Below the pieces are notes generated by a model. That model searched no databases. It was given only the letters and a program-made list of their open reading frames with translations, and was not told the DNA's origin. Source: Amaurobius ferox (lineage: Eukaryota > Arthropoda > Arachnida > Araneae > Amaurobiidae). Taken from it: a stretch of 64,000 nt of DNA. Where the stretch lies: NCBI GenBank assembly GCA_951213105.1, contig OX578150.1, forward strand, positions 25,362,022-25,426,021, given 5' to 3'. Position numbers and translations under genes: made by a program. Within the stretch, counting starts at the first letter, position 1, and each line of letters opens with the position of its first letter. Of this stretch, positions 34,152 to 46,735 are shown piece after piece.

Positions 34152-35797
34152 AAACCTCAAGCTGGTTTCTCTCCATTGGGAGGATGAGGATGGGAATCGG
34201 TGGAAGGAAGTTCCCACCATGATTCGGAGAGAGCCTCTACTCCCGTGCGACACTCCGTCATTGGAGAATCTTTTCTCTCCAATGTCTCCTACTTTCGTAG
34301 GACTCTTTCTTTCTCTCTTTCGTCTTTGCCCCTTTCCTTCCCCTTCCTCTCTTTCCTCCCTTCTAGGCGACACTATCATCTTCAGTCTAGAGGGGCGTCT
34401 CTCCACTCTGCTTTCTCTCCAGCTCTTGGTCTTGGGGTACTGTCCCAGTATTTTTTCAACTAGGTGTAATTAGTGATTCCTGGGGTATTGTCCCAGCAGG
34501 TATTCCCATTTTGTGTCCAATTTATTGTCTGCTTTCCGGCTGACCACCTAAGTGTGGTGTTGGAGTTCCCTCACCGCGCTGCCGGGGGATTGTCCCGGCC
34601 CTTGTCGTTTGGGGCTCAATCCCCCTCTTGTGTAACATTAGCTGCATCATTAACCTCACATTTTTATTTTCAGGATAATATCTCATTCCTTTTCAGCTTC
34701 CCGCATCATCTTCACAGAATTGTTTTATGTATGCCTATTCTTCCCCTCTTTTTCAGGTAGAAGACAGGAAGAAGCCTCCTGCTGTTAGTCGGCCTGTGTA
34801 GGTCTTCTCGGTCTGCTCCTCTGCAGCCCGCCGCCCGCAAAAAAAAATTTTTCCTTTCAGGTCCGGTTTCGGATTCCCCCTAAGAGTTTCCCTGCTTCGC
34901 GTGTTTAGCTGGTAATTAGTTATCTTTAGCTCTTAAGCCCTTAAGGCCTTTGTACTTCCCCCTTCGGACCTCTCTGCCTTATGGCACGGGTCCTTCGCCT
35001 TTCCAGTTTTAGCCTTAGTTAATAATTCCGCCTTTGTCCTCTGGTGGCACCTCTCCTCTTTTCCCTTTGCAGTTATTTTTCGTTTAGGTTTCCAGTTTCA
35101 TGCTCTGCACGCTTTCGTCGCTCTGTTCCCGTCGTCCAGTCGTCTTGTCTTTGGCCCAGGCGCCAGCTGCCTGGCCCTACCGGAGGCCAGCTCTCCCGTT
35201 TGCCCCCTCTCTTTCCCCTCCCCTTTTAGTTTTATTTCTAGGCTTCCCTTAGGATATTTTAGGTTAAGTTATCCTGGCAGTACAGGTATAGGTCCGGGTT
35301 ACGACAGCGCCTCTTTAAGTTGTATACTGCCTCTGCATAACTACCGAAGGGTAGAAAGTCGAAATCCCCTACAAAAGGATAAAAAATTCTTCAGGTCTGC
35401 CAGATAATGGCATTCTTCCTCGGGTCTTTAGAATGGTCACTGCAATCGACATCTATCGTCTCCCATCTAGGCACTCCAGCTCCCCCTGGGGAGTTGGAGC
35501 TTTTTTCAGCTAGGTTGGCCTCTTCTTGGGGTGGCTCCCCGGGGGTCGGCCGTGCTGCCTCTGCTCCCTGTAGCTGTTCTCTGGGGTATGGTGTGTGGTG
35601 TTGGTACCAGAAGATTGATGTATATATATCCTTGGCGTTTTGTCAATTTTTGGGTGATATGTTTGGTTAATACCACAGCACCATGGCTCTCTGGACCTCA
35701 GCTTGGTCGTCTGTTGGCGACCTTCAGTCGTGGGGGTTTCACACCTGTTAGCCATGAGGTAGATCAGGTCCTCACGGCTGTCTTCCAGCACGCGTCT
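34152..35797 (+). promoter_or_regulatory. Outer 5' leader of family A, copy in A4
   Basis: Hairpins of the GNAYTGT type at 34432-34448, 34480-34496 and 34581-34599. Conserved box at 35271-35378. A 12-bp stem with a 2-nt loop is at 35474-35499 (CTCCAGCTCCCC/GGGGAGTTGGAG, one G-U). It joins ORF1 sequence right after CTGTCTTCCAGCAC. Confidence 0.6.
35271..35378 (+). promoter_or_regulatory. Conserved structured box in family A leader (copy 4)
   Basis: Stem 1 ATCCTGG (35271-35277) with CCGGGTT (35294-35300): one mispair. Stem 2 hairpin 35341-35354. Confidence 0.6.
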
Positions 35798-36452
35798 GTT
35801 GCGTCTGGCCAAAGCAATCCTCTTCCATGTTCACACCTCCTCAACGACACAGGATGTCAAGAACGCGGTGGCGAGGCACCTGGGGATAGTGGATCCTGGC
35901 CTGATACGGATCAAGCCGCAGTTTCGTGCCAGCAGTGATACCAACCACTGGCCTTTTGAGGTCCCTGCAGCTTACATGGACACTCTGCTTGAACGCAGAT
36001 CCGTCTGCGTAGGGTTCAAGCAGTGTCCAGTGAAGAAGTACTTCACGCTGACTAGGTGTTTCCGATGCCAGGAGTTCGGCCACATGCAAAGATCGTGTGG
36101 GGCCGTCTCCCCTAAGTGTGGTTTCTGCTCTAAGAAACACAACACGAGGGACTGCATCAGAGAAGAACACAATCCAAAGTGCACGAACTGCGTGACTCAC
36201 AATAAGAAGGATTCTACTACCGAAAAGATCAACACCAGCCATCCAGCCTACACAAGGGACTGCCCCTCATACAGGAGGTGCCTGGAGCAACAAAAGAAGG
36301 ATGAAGCGGATGCTCGCCACAAGGAATTCCGGGCTCGCATTGGTGGTGGGACCGAAAGGTCCAATGTGCTGGAGGAGCTTGAGGCAAGAGCTCTGGCCAG
36401 GAATAACGTAGTGCAGACTGCACCAGCAAATCTTCACAAGCACTACGAATAA
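35798..36452 (+). pseudogene. Family A ORF1 remnant, copy A4 (C-terminal half)
   Basis: Begins at RLAKAILFHVHTS, the middle of ORF1 (compare RLAKVILFHAHVS in A1), joined directly to the leader. The knuckles are complete: CFRCQEFGHMQRSC, CGFCSKKHNTRDC, CTNC...DC. Stop TAA at 36450-36452 overlaps the ORF2 ATG (TAATG). Confidence 0.85.
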
Positions 36453-39400
36453 TGGCTGCAAAACCTTTTCCATCTAATAGCGAAGCAACCCTGAGCCCGT
36501 CACAGCCTGTGCTATCTGCCCATGACCAGGGACAAACAGCATTAGACAACAACAGTCCTGCTCCAGATCCCTCGTCGGATCAAACTGGAAATAACTCTAA
36601 CAGCCGGCCATCAACCCCACCAGAACAAAATACCTCTCTGAGGTTCATACAGATAAACCTCAGAAATAGTAGAGCAGCAACCTTGCTCCTGCATGCGTAC
36701 CTAAAAGACAATAATATTAATGTAGCCCTACTTCAGGACACCTATATCAACCCAAACACAGGCAGGCCGATAGGTCTTGGCAGCAGCTGGAGATGTCACA
36801 AATCCTTAGACGACAAAGCAATAATAGCCACTAACACAGGCACCACTCCAATTAATATTCAGAGTACACAGGAATCAACAGCTGTCATTCTCCAAAATGG
36901 AACTGCCAAGCTATCGATTTCCAACACCTATGCTCCACCTTCGGCAGACTTCGAAAGAATCCTCACAGACCTGTCACGGATACTCGGGGCACTGAGTGAC
37001 TCAAAATTGGTCTGTGGCGACTTCAATGCCCACTCACCATTATGGGGCTATTCAGACACAGATAGGAGAGGAACCGACTTAACGGATTTTCTGATATACC
37101 ACAATTTAAACGTGGTGAACGTTCAGGGCAGCAGACCCTCGTTTCAGACTTCCTCTTGTAAGGGATGGCCGGATCTAACTGCAGCTTCAGGAAACATAAT
37201 CAACAACATTAAGAATTGGTCAGTCAATGACACTATCACATTAAGTGATCACAATTATATCACTTTTCAAGTGGGAGACGACGAGGGGTTTACAGCGGAC
37301 CATACTAGGCATAGGTTGGAAACCAAGCACGGCAACCACAAAAGATTTAGAAAAGAAGTTAAAGAAATTTCTAGGAAATGGGTTATAAAAGTTAGGGCAA
37401 TAATAGATGCACACCAACTGGATGAAGCCACGGAGAGACTCCTGGGGGAGCTGACAGGCACAGCTACAAAAAACTATAAGCTCCGGAAACGGAATACACA
37501 GAAAGAATTAAAATGGTGGTCACTAGACCTTAAGGTCAGTAGGAGTAGGATAAGAGCCCTCCGACGTAGATTTCAGAAAGAGCAGGATCCTGACACAAGG
37601 GAAAAATACATGTTAGAATTCAAAAGGGAACGAGCGAAATATAAGAGGGAGGTTCTTAACGCCAGAAATAAATCTTGGAAGAAATTCTGCTCAGACACAA
37701 CTGACGCATTTGGCTCACAGTTTAAAATCCTCACTAACAAGAAATCCCCACCTAGCTCAGTATACAACACCTTGCAGCTCGACTCGGAAGTTGAACTTCC
37801 CAACATCCTCAATAACTTCATAGACACACTATACAACACAGACCACCGCTCCAACGCAGACCTCAACCACAACATAGATAGGTCACCTCTCCCGGGAGTC
37901 TCTCTAGGGGAAATATCAAGAATCCTGAGGAATATTAAAGTTAACAAGGCTCCAGGTTTCGACCTTGTGGACTATAATCTTTTGAAAAAAATCAACGAAT
38001 CAGCGCCGGTTCTGTTACATTGCTACCTCAACAAGTGTATAGAACTCCAGCATTTTCCGTCTCCTTAAAGAAAGCCATTTTGGTCTTATTCCATAAACCA
38101 GGGAAACCCACTAGCGATCCAAAATCATATCGGCCTATATGCCTTCTCCCAGCTCTGGGGAAAATACTAGAAAGGATAATTCATGGAAGAATTTACCACT
38201 CCTTCCACACAAGCAATTACTGGCATCCTAAGCAATACGGCTTTAAGCCAGGCATATCTACGGAGCATGCACTAGAAAACCTACTAGAAGGTATCAGAGA
38301 AGACAAGACCAAGGGAGAACACACTATGATGGTCTCGTTCGACATCAGCGGCGCCTTCGACAGCCTGTCCTGGCCATCTATCATCAAGCACATTGAGTCG
38401 TCTCCTTGCCCGGGCTATTTAATTAACATAATCAAGAGCTTTCTATCAAACAGATATGTCACTTTGGAAGAAATCGGTATACCAGTGACGAAGCAAACAT
38501 TCGGAGGGTGCCCTCAAGGCTCCTGCCTCGGACCACTCCTGTGGAACGTGGTGGCTGACTCGGCACTGAAAATCCCTTGGCCAGCCCACATAAGGATTCA
38601 AGCCTTCGCAGACGACTTCGTGCTACCTATCAGTGGTAAAGCGACGACAAGTCTTCGTAGCAATGTACAGGAGTCAGCAAATAGATTCAACGAATGGGCT
38701 AACGGGGAATCCCTGGTCATAAATTGGGAAAAAACAAAAGCAATGCAGATGCATTCGCTTAAGGTGACGTGCAGAGCACAAGGCAGCGTGAGGAGATTCA
38801 AGGTGGGCTCCAACTTTATCAACCCAATTGACAACATCAAGTACCTTGGCGTCCTTATAAATTATAAGCTCTCCTGGGCTCCGCACTGCGAAGCTCAGGC
38901 ATCTAAAGTTTACAACACCTTCAAAATTCTTAATAGGATCTCTTCTAAAACTTGGGGTGCAAATCCGAAATTCGTCAAGATATGGTACGAATGCGTAGTA
39001 GAAAAAGTCCTGCTCTATGCAGCCTCCGTTTGGGCATCAAATCTTAATAAATCTTGCGTGGCCACCCTGACAAAATGTCAGAGGCACTTTGCCCTCGCAA
39101 GCGCGAGAGCTTATAGGACAGCCCCGACTTCAGCTCTTCTTGTTCTGACTGGATTTATCCCGATAGGCATCAAAGCCCAATACGAAACAGCATATGGACG
39201 CATTTCTCGCCTTAGAAAGCAGACCTCAGCCTTTGGCCAAGTCTTTGTCCCAGGGGACTATGAAAACAACGTCAGCTCGTGGCAAGCTCACCCCGCCACA
39301 ACTACTTCAATTAGACAGGAGGGTAGACCCACAAAGCTGAATCTCTTCACGGACGGCTCAAAGATGGCCTCAAGAGTAGGAGCAGCATTCGTAGCGCTTG

Positions 39401-39466
39401 AAGGATCCAAAAGAATCTTCTCTTGGCGTAGCAGGCTGGGCAACAACAATAGTGTGTTCCAGGCGG
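36452..39466 (+). pseudogene. Family A ORF2, copy A4, N-terminal part: endonuclease, RT, start of RNase H
   Basis: The ATG overlaps the ORF1 stop (TAATG). Endonuclease: QINLRNSRAA, ALLQDTYI, VCGDFNAHS, LSDHNYI. A one-base deletion near 38066 shifts the frame; the RT continues (FDISGAFDSLSW, GGCPQGSCLGPLLWN, QAFADDFVL) into LFTDGSKMASRVGAAF, and is cut at FQA by the family B insertion. Confidence 0.9.
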
Positions 39467-39682
39467 TTGGTTGGTTGGTTGGTTGGTTGGTTGATTAAGG
39501 ATTTTTGGCACAAGGTCCAAAGAGGATAAGCTGCGCCAGACATATGGTATTAAATACAGATAAATGTAAAGAATAAAAACAAGTGTATAATCTAAAAGAG
39601 TGTATGACTAAAACACCACAATACAAGAAGGATAATGATGGAAACAAGATGAAAAATGTCTAAAAGGTGATAGGAAGTGAAT
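39467..39682 (-). other. Family B 3' UTR and (AACC)n tail, copy B1
   Basis: About 215 nt without ORF after the ORF2 stop; on the - strand it ends in repeated CCAA units. The same UTR ends B2, B3 and B4 and the three micro-copies. Confidence 0.85.
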
Positions 39683-42505
39683 TTAAATATGATGGTAAAA
39701 ACCAATGTCTAATAAGAAAGGAAAAATCCCTGAATGAGGATTTTCTCCAATCAATTCCGTCAAAGTTAAAGTATACGTTTTAAAATGTTTAAAACGAAAC
39801 TGTTTATATTCAGGACAAGTAATTAGAATATGTTTTACACTCGCTGCGGTTTGACAAACATTATAAAGGGGTTCAATTTCTCCTAAAAGTAAATGCCTGT
39901 GAGTAAAACGAGTGTGACCAATACGCAAACGAGTTAAAATTACATCCAGTTTCCTACATTGGAAACTAGTCCATTTTTGTACTAAGGGCTTTATCTCGTG
40001 CAACTTATTATCAGATTGCTGATTCCAGGACGACTGCCATTTGTCATGAATATTTTTGAGAACAAATTGTTTGATGTCAGTTAAAGGGATAGTCAGATTC
40101 AAAGTTTGAGTAGCTGATTTAGCAGCAATGTCTGCTAACTCATTTCCTTTGATGCCAACATGTCCTGGGACCCAACAGAATTTAGTATGGTATCCTTGCC
40201 CCTTCAGACGATGCTCATACTTAAGGATATCAGAGGCAATGTGGTAATTCATAGCTCTCTTCGATGATAAAATCTGTAAAGAACTCAATGAGTCAGTATA
40301 TATAATGTGTTTTTTGGACTTTTGATAAGAGATAAAGATTAGGGACTGGTAAATAGCCATAATCTCAGCTGTAAAAATAGAGCAAGATGCATGTAGTTTA
40401 TAAGACTTTATAGTATTGTTGCAAACATAAGCTAAACCAACGTAATCTCCTGCTTTGGAACCATCTGTAAAAACAGGAGTAAACTCTTTATACAGATTCC
40501 TATGTTCTCCAAACAATTGCACATAAATAGCCGGGTTGGTGTTAGTCTTTGTAAAATTGTAAAAAGGGTTGAGAAAGGAGAAATTATTAACATACCATGG
40601 AGGGGTTTCAAAAAACTTTGTTTTTCGAACATAAAGCTCTACTAAAGGGGTAGTTTCTACTATATTGCGTATCCGCTTGCCAAAAATAGGAATGCATGAA
40701 GGTCTGTGGTCATACAGTCGATCATAATGATCATCAAGGAATGCACGTTGTAACGGATGGTTATGTACGGACATGATACGAAAATAATAATTCAGTGCCA
40801 GCTGTTCACGCCTTAATTGTAAACATGGCTCATTAGAGACAGCATATATGCTTTGAACTGGAGATGTCCCAAAGGCTCCTGAGCATATACGTAATGCCTT
40901 ATGGTGAATTGGATCAAGCTTTTTTAGCACTGATGTTCGTGCTGATCCGTACACAGAACAACCATAATCTAGTTTTGACCGAATAACAGCTCTGTAGATG
41001 CGAAGCATGGAAGTAAGATCTGCACCCCATTTAGTATTTAAGAGGACTTTTAAGATGTTAAGAGCTTTCTCACATTTATTTCGCAGTTTCTGGATGTGGG
41101 GCAAGAAAGTAAGCTTTTTATCGAACAAAACCCCTAGAAATTTTATTTCCTCTACTACAGCAATCTTTACACCTCCCATAAAGATTTCTGGGGGTGAGTG
41201 GATACCACGTTTTCTGGTGAAATGAACACAAGTCTTTTGAGTGGAAAACCCGTACCCATTAACATTTGCCCATCGTAAGATGTTATTTACGGCGGCTTGA
41301 CATTGTCTTTCCACAGTACGCATATCGTGAGCTTGGTAGGCAACTTGCAGATCATCCACATACAGACTTTTATGGACAGACACCGGCAAACTGTTTAAAA
41401 GACTATTTATTTTTATATTAAAGAGTGTCACACTCAAGACACTTCCTTGTGGCACACCCTCCTCTTGTACGTGTGTGCGTGAGAGTGTTGAACCAATGCG
41501 CACTTGGAATGTCCTGTGTGATAAAAAGTTTTGAATAAAAATAGGAAGATTACCTTTTAGATTAAAATCATAAATGTCCTTAATAATACCGTAGCGCCAT
41601 GTTCGATCATAGGCTTTGTCAATATCAAAAAAAATTGAGACAGAATGATTTCTCCTAAGAAAGGCGGTCCTAATTTGTGATTCTAATGAGGTAAGATTAT
41701 CAATGGTAGATCTACCTCGACGAAAGCCACTTTGGTGGGGTGAGAATAACTTGTTACTCTCTAAAAAGTGTACAAGCCTGGCATTAACCATTTTTTCTAG
41801 AAGTTTACATACACAGCTTGTTAGAGCTATAGGCCGATAACTTAAAGGGCTTTGAGGGTCCTTACCTGGTTTTAAAATGGGAATTGTGATGGCTCTTTGC
41901 CATGACCTAGGGAATTTATGTTCATGCCAAATTCTGTTAAACAGGTATAAGAGGTTCAATAAGGAGTAATGGGAGAGGTGTTTAAGCATGAGATAGCTAA
42001 TTTTATCAGGTCCACTGCAAGTTCTGTGTGTTTGGGACAAAACAGTCACCAACTCTGACATTGCAAAGTGCATGTTATAAGGTAAGTTTCTAGCTTCTGG
42101 GAAAACAATAGGTTTATTTTCAGACTGAAGTTTGTGTTTTAAAAACGGTTCAGAGTAATTTGATGCATTTGAAATATTTGCAAATTCTTTGGCAATTTCA
42201 TTTGCAATGTCATATGGCGAACTTATAGTTGTGCCATTATGATTTAGAATGGCTATGGAGTGATTACTATAATTCCCTGTACACTTTTTGACTTTCTCCC
42301 ATAGAATTTTACTAGAAGTGGAAGATGTTATTTCACTAACATATTTTTCCCATGACTCTTTCTGCCTTCTTCTGCGTATCCTGCGAGCAAAAGCTTTTGC
42401 ATGTTTAAATGCAGTTAGGTTTTCAGTGGTAGGAGACTTCCTGAAAATTGACCAAGCTCTCTTTTGCTTTTTATAAGCCTCACGACATTCCTCATTCCAC
42501 CAAGG
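39683..42505 (-). pseudogene. Family B ORF2, copy B1: RT and RNase H (C-terminal part)
   Basis: Uninterrupted on the - strand from the B3 insertion point (PWWNEECREAYKKQKRAW) to the stop at 39683. RT: SYRPIALTSC, motif A FFDIDKAYDRTWR, motif B GVPQGSVLSVTLFN, motif C YVDDLQV. RNase H: VFTDGSKAGDYVGLAY, FTAEIMAIYQSL, IIYTDSLSSLQIL, WVPGHVGIKGNELADIAA. A C-terminal Cys/His motif follows (CQTAASVKHILITCPEY). One Cys of a CC pair present in B2 is lost in frame. All catalytic residues are present, so this domain half looks young. Confidence 0.92.
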
Positions 42506-44467
42506 TTGGTTGGTTGGTTGATTATGGTTTAATGGCACAAGATCCAAAGAGGATATGCTGCGCCAGACATATGGTACCAAGATACATAAATTACTATGGG
42601 TTAAAACATGTGTATAATTTAAAAAAGTGATAATGTGTGAAAAAACCATGACTATGGAACATGTACAACAATGAAAACGAGATGAAAAATGACTAAAAGG
42701 TTATAAAAAGTGAAGTTAAAAATGATGGAAAAAACCAATGTCTAGTAGGAATGGGAAAAGCTCCAAATGAGGATTTTCTCCAATCAATTCTGCCAAGTGT
42801 AAAGTATAAGTCTTGAAATGCTTAAAACGGAAATGTTTATATTTTGAACACTCAATTAAAATATGTTTGATACTTGCTGATGTTTGACAACTATTACAAA
42901 AGGGTTCAATTTCTCCTAAAAGTAAGTGTCTGTGGGTAAAACGAGTATGACCAATGCGCAAACGAGTTAATATAACATCAAGTTTCCTACACTGAAAACT
43001 AGTCCACTTCTGTATTAAAGGCTTTATCTCATACAATTTATTTTGAGTTTGCTGATTCCATGAGTGTTGCCATTTATCATATAATATTTTACTAATAATT
43101 TTCTTAATATCTGTCAAAGGAATGGGATGATTCATAATACGATTAGCTGTTTTTGCAGCGGTATCAGCGAATTCATTTCCCTTTATACCAACATGTCCCG
43201 GAACCCAACAAAATTGGATATGGTGTCCTCGTGCCTTCAGACGATGCACAAGTTGGAGGATATCTGAGGCAATGGGATGAAGCATGGCCATTCTGGATGA
43301 AAGTAATTGCAAAGAACTTAACGAATCTGTATATATGATGTATTTTTTTACCCTTTGATGGGTGATGAAAATTAATGACTGGTGAATTGCTGTGATTTCT
43401 GCAGTAAAAATGGAGCATGAGGTATGAAGTTTAAAAGACTTAACTACATCATTACATACATAAGCAAATCCGACATGTACTGCTGTTTTGGAGCCATCTG
43501 TAAAAATAGGAGTGAACTCCTTAAATAAATCACTATGTTCTGCAAAAAGTTGAACATAAATTGAATCAGGTGTAGTACTCTTTAAAAAATTATCAAAAGG
43601 ATTGAGAAAAATGAAATTTGGGACTTGCCATGGAGGTATTTCACACGTCTTTCTTTTTCTAACATTGAGATTTTCTAGTGGAGTTGATGATACACTATTG
43701 CGCATTCGCATGCCAAAGGCAGGAATACAGGAGGGTCGGGCTGAATACAGCCGATCGTATTGCACATCCAGGATGATCCGTTGCAAAGGATGGTAGTTCA
43801 TCGACATGACTCTAAAGTGATAATTCAGTGAGAGCTGTTCTGGCCTGAGTTCGAGTGATGTCTCATTACAGTCAACGTATATGCTTTGAATAGGAGAAGT
43901 TTTGAAGGCACCAGAACAAATACGAAGAGCATTATTATGAATTGGATCGAGCTTCTTAAGCACAGATGCTCGTGCTGATCCATACACAGAACATCCATAG
44001 TCAAGCTTTGACCGAATCACAGCTCTATAGATTCGAAGCATGGAAATCCGATCTGCACCCCATTTTGTATTTGAAAGAACTTTTAAGATATTTAGAGCTT
44101 TCTCACATTTCGTTCGCAGTCTTTGGATGTGGGGCAAGAAAGTGAGTTTCTTATCAAACCAGATTCCGAGAAATTTGACTTCGTCTGCTACTTTGATCTT
44201 AACGTCTCCCATAAAGATTTCTGGGGGTAAGTGGATACCACGTTTTCTTGTGAAGTGAACACAACATGTCTTTTGAGTAGAAAAACTGAATCCATTCAAG
44301 TTTGCCCATCGCAAGATACAATTAACAGCAGCTTGACATTGTCGCTCTACTGAACGCATATCATGTGCCTGATAGGAAACTTGCAGATCATCAACATACA
44401 TGGTTTTATGAACTGACAATGGTAATTGGTTTAAAATACTGTTGACTTTAATATTAAAAAGTGTCAC
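42506..44467 (-). mobile_element. Family B copy B3, 5'-truncated, nested in B1
   Basis: 1962 bp flanked by CATTCCACCAAGG (42493-42505 and 44468-44480), a 13-bp duplication of B1 sequence coding for PWWN. It belongs to a divergent subfamily whose terminus reads TTATGGTTTAATGG where B2 has TTTAGGATTTTTGG. Confidence 0.92.
42716..44467 (-). pseudogene. Family B ORF2 fragment, copy B3 (RT end and RNase H)
   Basis: Open from the truncation point (VTLFNIKVNSILNQLP) to a stop at 42716, without internal stops. YVDDLQVSYQAHD is present, followed by RNase H (IFTDGSKTAVHVGFAY, FTAEITAIHQSL, IIYTDSLSSLQLL, WVPGHVGIKGNEFADTAA). Upstream sequence up to 44527 in the same frame is B1 sequence and not part of it. 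Confidence 0.9.
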
Positions 44468-45312
44468 CATTCCACCAAGGGAAGCGATGCTTAGATATAT
44501 TACCTGTACGTTTTGGAATTGCAGCATCAGCAGCTTCTATAAGAACACCTGTCACATTTTCTACAGCTATATCAATGTCAGTGCTTTGAACAGCTTCATC
44601 AGTGATCAGGGCTAGGGAAGTAAACTTCGCCCAATCAGCTTTTGAAAATATGTATTGAGATTGTTTTATAGTCGATCTGAATTGACTGTTAGAGAGAATG
44701 ATAGGGTAGTGGTCACTATTGTGAAGATCTTTATCAACTGTAAAGTTCCAGTAAGGAAAGAGAGAGGGTGAACAGATGGCAAGGTCAATACTGTGAAAAG
44801 TCTTACTAGGTTGGTGAAAGTAGGTGAATTCATTATTGTTAAAAATGCATAAGCTGTGATCACTGACACATTGCTCAATTTGTTGTCCTCTGCAATTTGT
44901 GTCTAGACTTCCCCAAAGGGGATTGTGGCCATTAAAGTCACCGAGTATCACAAATGGTGCAGGAAGTTGGCGAATCAAATTATCAAGTTCTCTAGAACTT
45001 ATGTGATCATTTGGTGGTAAGTAAATACAGCATACTGTAATCAATCTATTTACATGGATCCGAACAGCAACAGTTTGTAGATTTGTGGCGAGTTGTAATA
45101 CGGAAGAAGGGTAGTCTTGTGAGACTAACAAAGCAACTCCCCCAGATACTCTACTGTTCATATTAAAATCTTTACGGATACAATTAAAATTTTTAATATT
45201 AAAATTACTGCTAGATTTTAGCATAGTCTCTTGAAGGCAAATACAAATAGGATGGAAAGTATTAATTAAATTCTTGATCTCCACCGACTTGTTCTGCAAC
45301 CCTCGGCAATTC
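44468..45312 (-). pseudogene. Family B ORF2, copy B1: APE endonuclease (N-terminal part, start codon lost)
   Basis: Reads LSWNCRGLQNKSVEIK, ICLQETML (canonical Glu), VILGDFNGHNPLWG and SDHYPII. At the position where B2 has ATGGCT for the ORF2 start, B1 has ATATCT, so the initiation codon is gone. It is cut at PWWN by B3. Confidence 0.88.
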
Positions 45313-45334
45313 CAAGATAGTAAAAAAGATATAT

Positions 45335-46529
45335 TCAGGTTTTTTTCTTGGACCGACGGGAGGTGGTCTCTTTTTTCCCAGTAGACGAAGAGGAAGAGGA
45401 TGACACATCTGTTATCATCCCTTCATCCTCGGAAGCACACAGTTGTACTTCGTCATCATTTTGGCTATGATTTTCTTGTATGTTTGTTTTTTTGAATGAT
45501 ATTTTTTCCAAAGGACTGTCTTTGGTATTCTTTAATTTATGTTTTTTGTTTGACTTTGTTTTCTCTTCTAAAGTATTGACTCCTTTTTTCCCACTGGTAC
45601 TTACTACTGCAGTTTTTTGCTGTGTGAAAGCAGGTCTGAAATTGGCTAATGGGATTGAAGTTTTTTGCTTTTGTTTAGTACTTGAAACAGCAGTGTTTAC
45701 AGAAGGTATAGGTTTTGTTTCGTTAGTTTGTTGGTCATGGATTATTTGCATAAAGTTTAAGTCAGGTTCGGTTTGTGTGCCTACTGATGAAAATTCAGTT
45801 TGTATGCTAGCAGATTTTGTTTGTCTGTTTCTGACAACAGATGAGTATGATATTCCTCTTTTTGGTGTTTTTGCTTCAATCAGTTTACGTGCTTCCGGGT
45901 AAGTAATATTACTGGATGTTTTTAAAGTTTGGATTTCTTTCTCAAAAACCCATTTTGGACATGAGCGGGCATAATTTGGATGATCAGCCTCGCAATTGAC
46001 ACATTTTGGAGTAGATGTACATCCCTCACTGTCATGTCCGTGTTCTGCACAGCGTGCACACACCACTTTAGGAGCACGACAGGAAGTTTTTGGATGTCCA
46101 AATCTCTGACAGTTGAAGCATCTTAATGGGTTTGGCACATATGGACGTACTTGGCATCTGAGGTAAGCTACTTTTAAATGTTTAGGTAAGACTGGAGTGT
46201 CAAAAGTCAGTATAATATGTTTTGTTGGAAACATTGTTCCATCTCGTCTAACAGTGATTCGTCGCACAGAGCTAACTTTTTGGTCTTTAAGATTGTCAAG
46301 GATTTCAGTTTCAGGTACATATATAAGGTCTGGTTCGGATATAACCCCACGAGAGAAGTTCAATGTACTATGAGCAGTCACGGACACAGGAATATTTGCG
46401 AGGATTTTCATTAAAAGTATATTTTTAGCTTGAGCGGTAGAGAAAACTTTAACTAACAAGTCACCAGATCTGAGCTTTTTTATTGTTTCGACTTCCCCAA
46501 CAGTACCGAGTATTCCTTTTTGAATCAAT
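45335..46529 (-). pseudogene. Family B ORF1, copy B1 (N-terminus missing)
   Basis: Homology to B2 ORF1 starts at LIQKGILGTVGEVET, exactly where the B2 (AACC)n tail abuts. Zinc knuckles: CFNCQRFGHPKTSC, CARCAEHGHDSEGC, CVNCEADHPNYARSC. The frame ends in a Lys-rich tail, GKKETTSRRSKKKT. The frame continues into the B2 tail, which adds foreign residues. Confidence 0.9.
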
Positions 46530-46735
46530 GGTTGGTTGGTTGGTTGATTTAGGATTTTTGGCACAAGATCCAAAGAGGATATGCTGCGCCGGACATATGG
46601 TACTAAAATACAGATAAAGGTAAAGAATAAAAACAAGTGTATAATCTAAAAAGTTGTATGACTAAAACAAGACAATGCAAGAGGGATAAAGATGGAAACA
46701 AGATGAAAAAAGTTTAAAAGGTGATAGGAAGTGAA

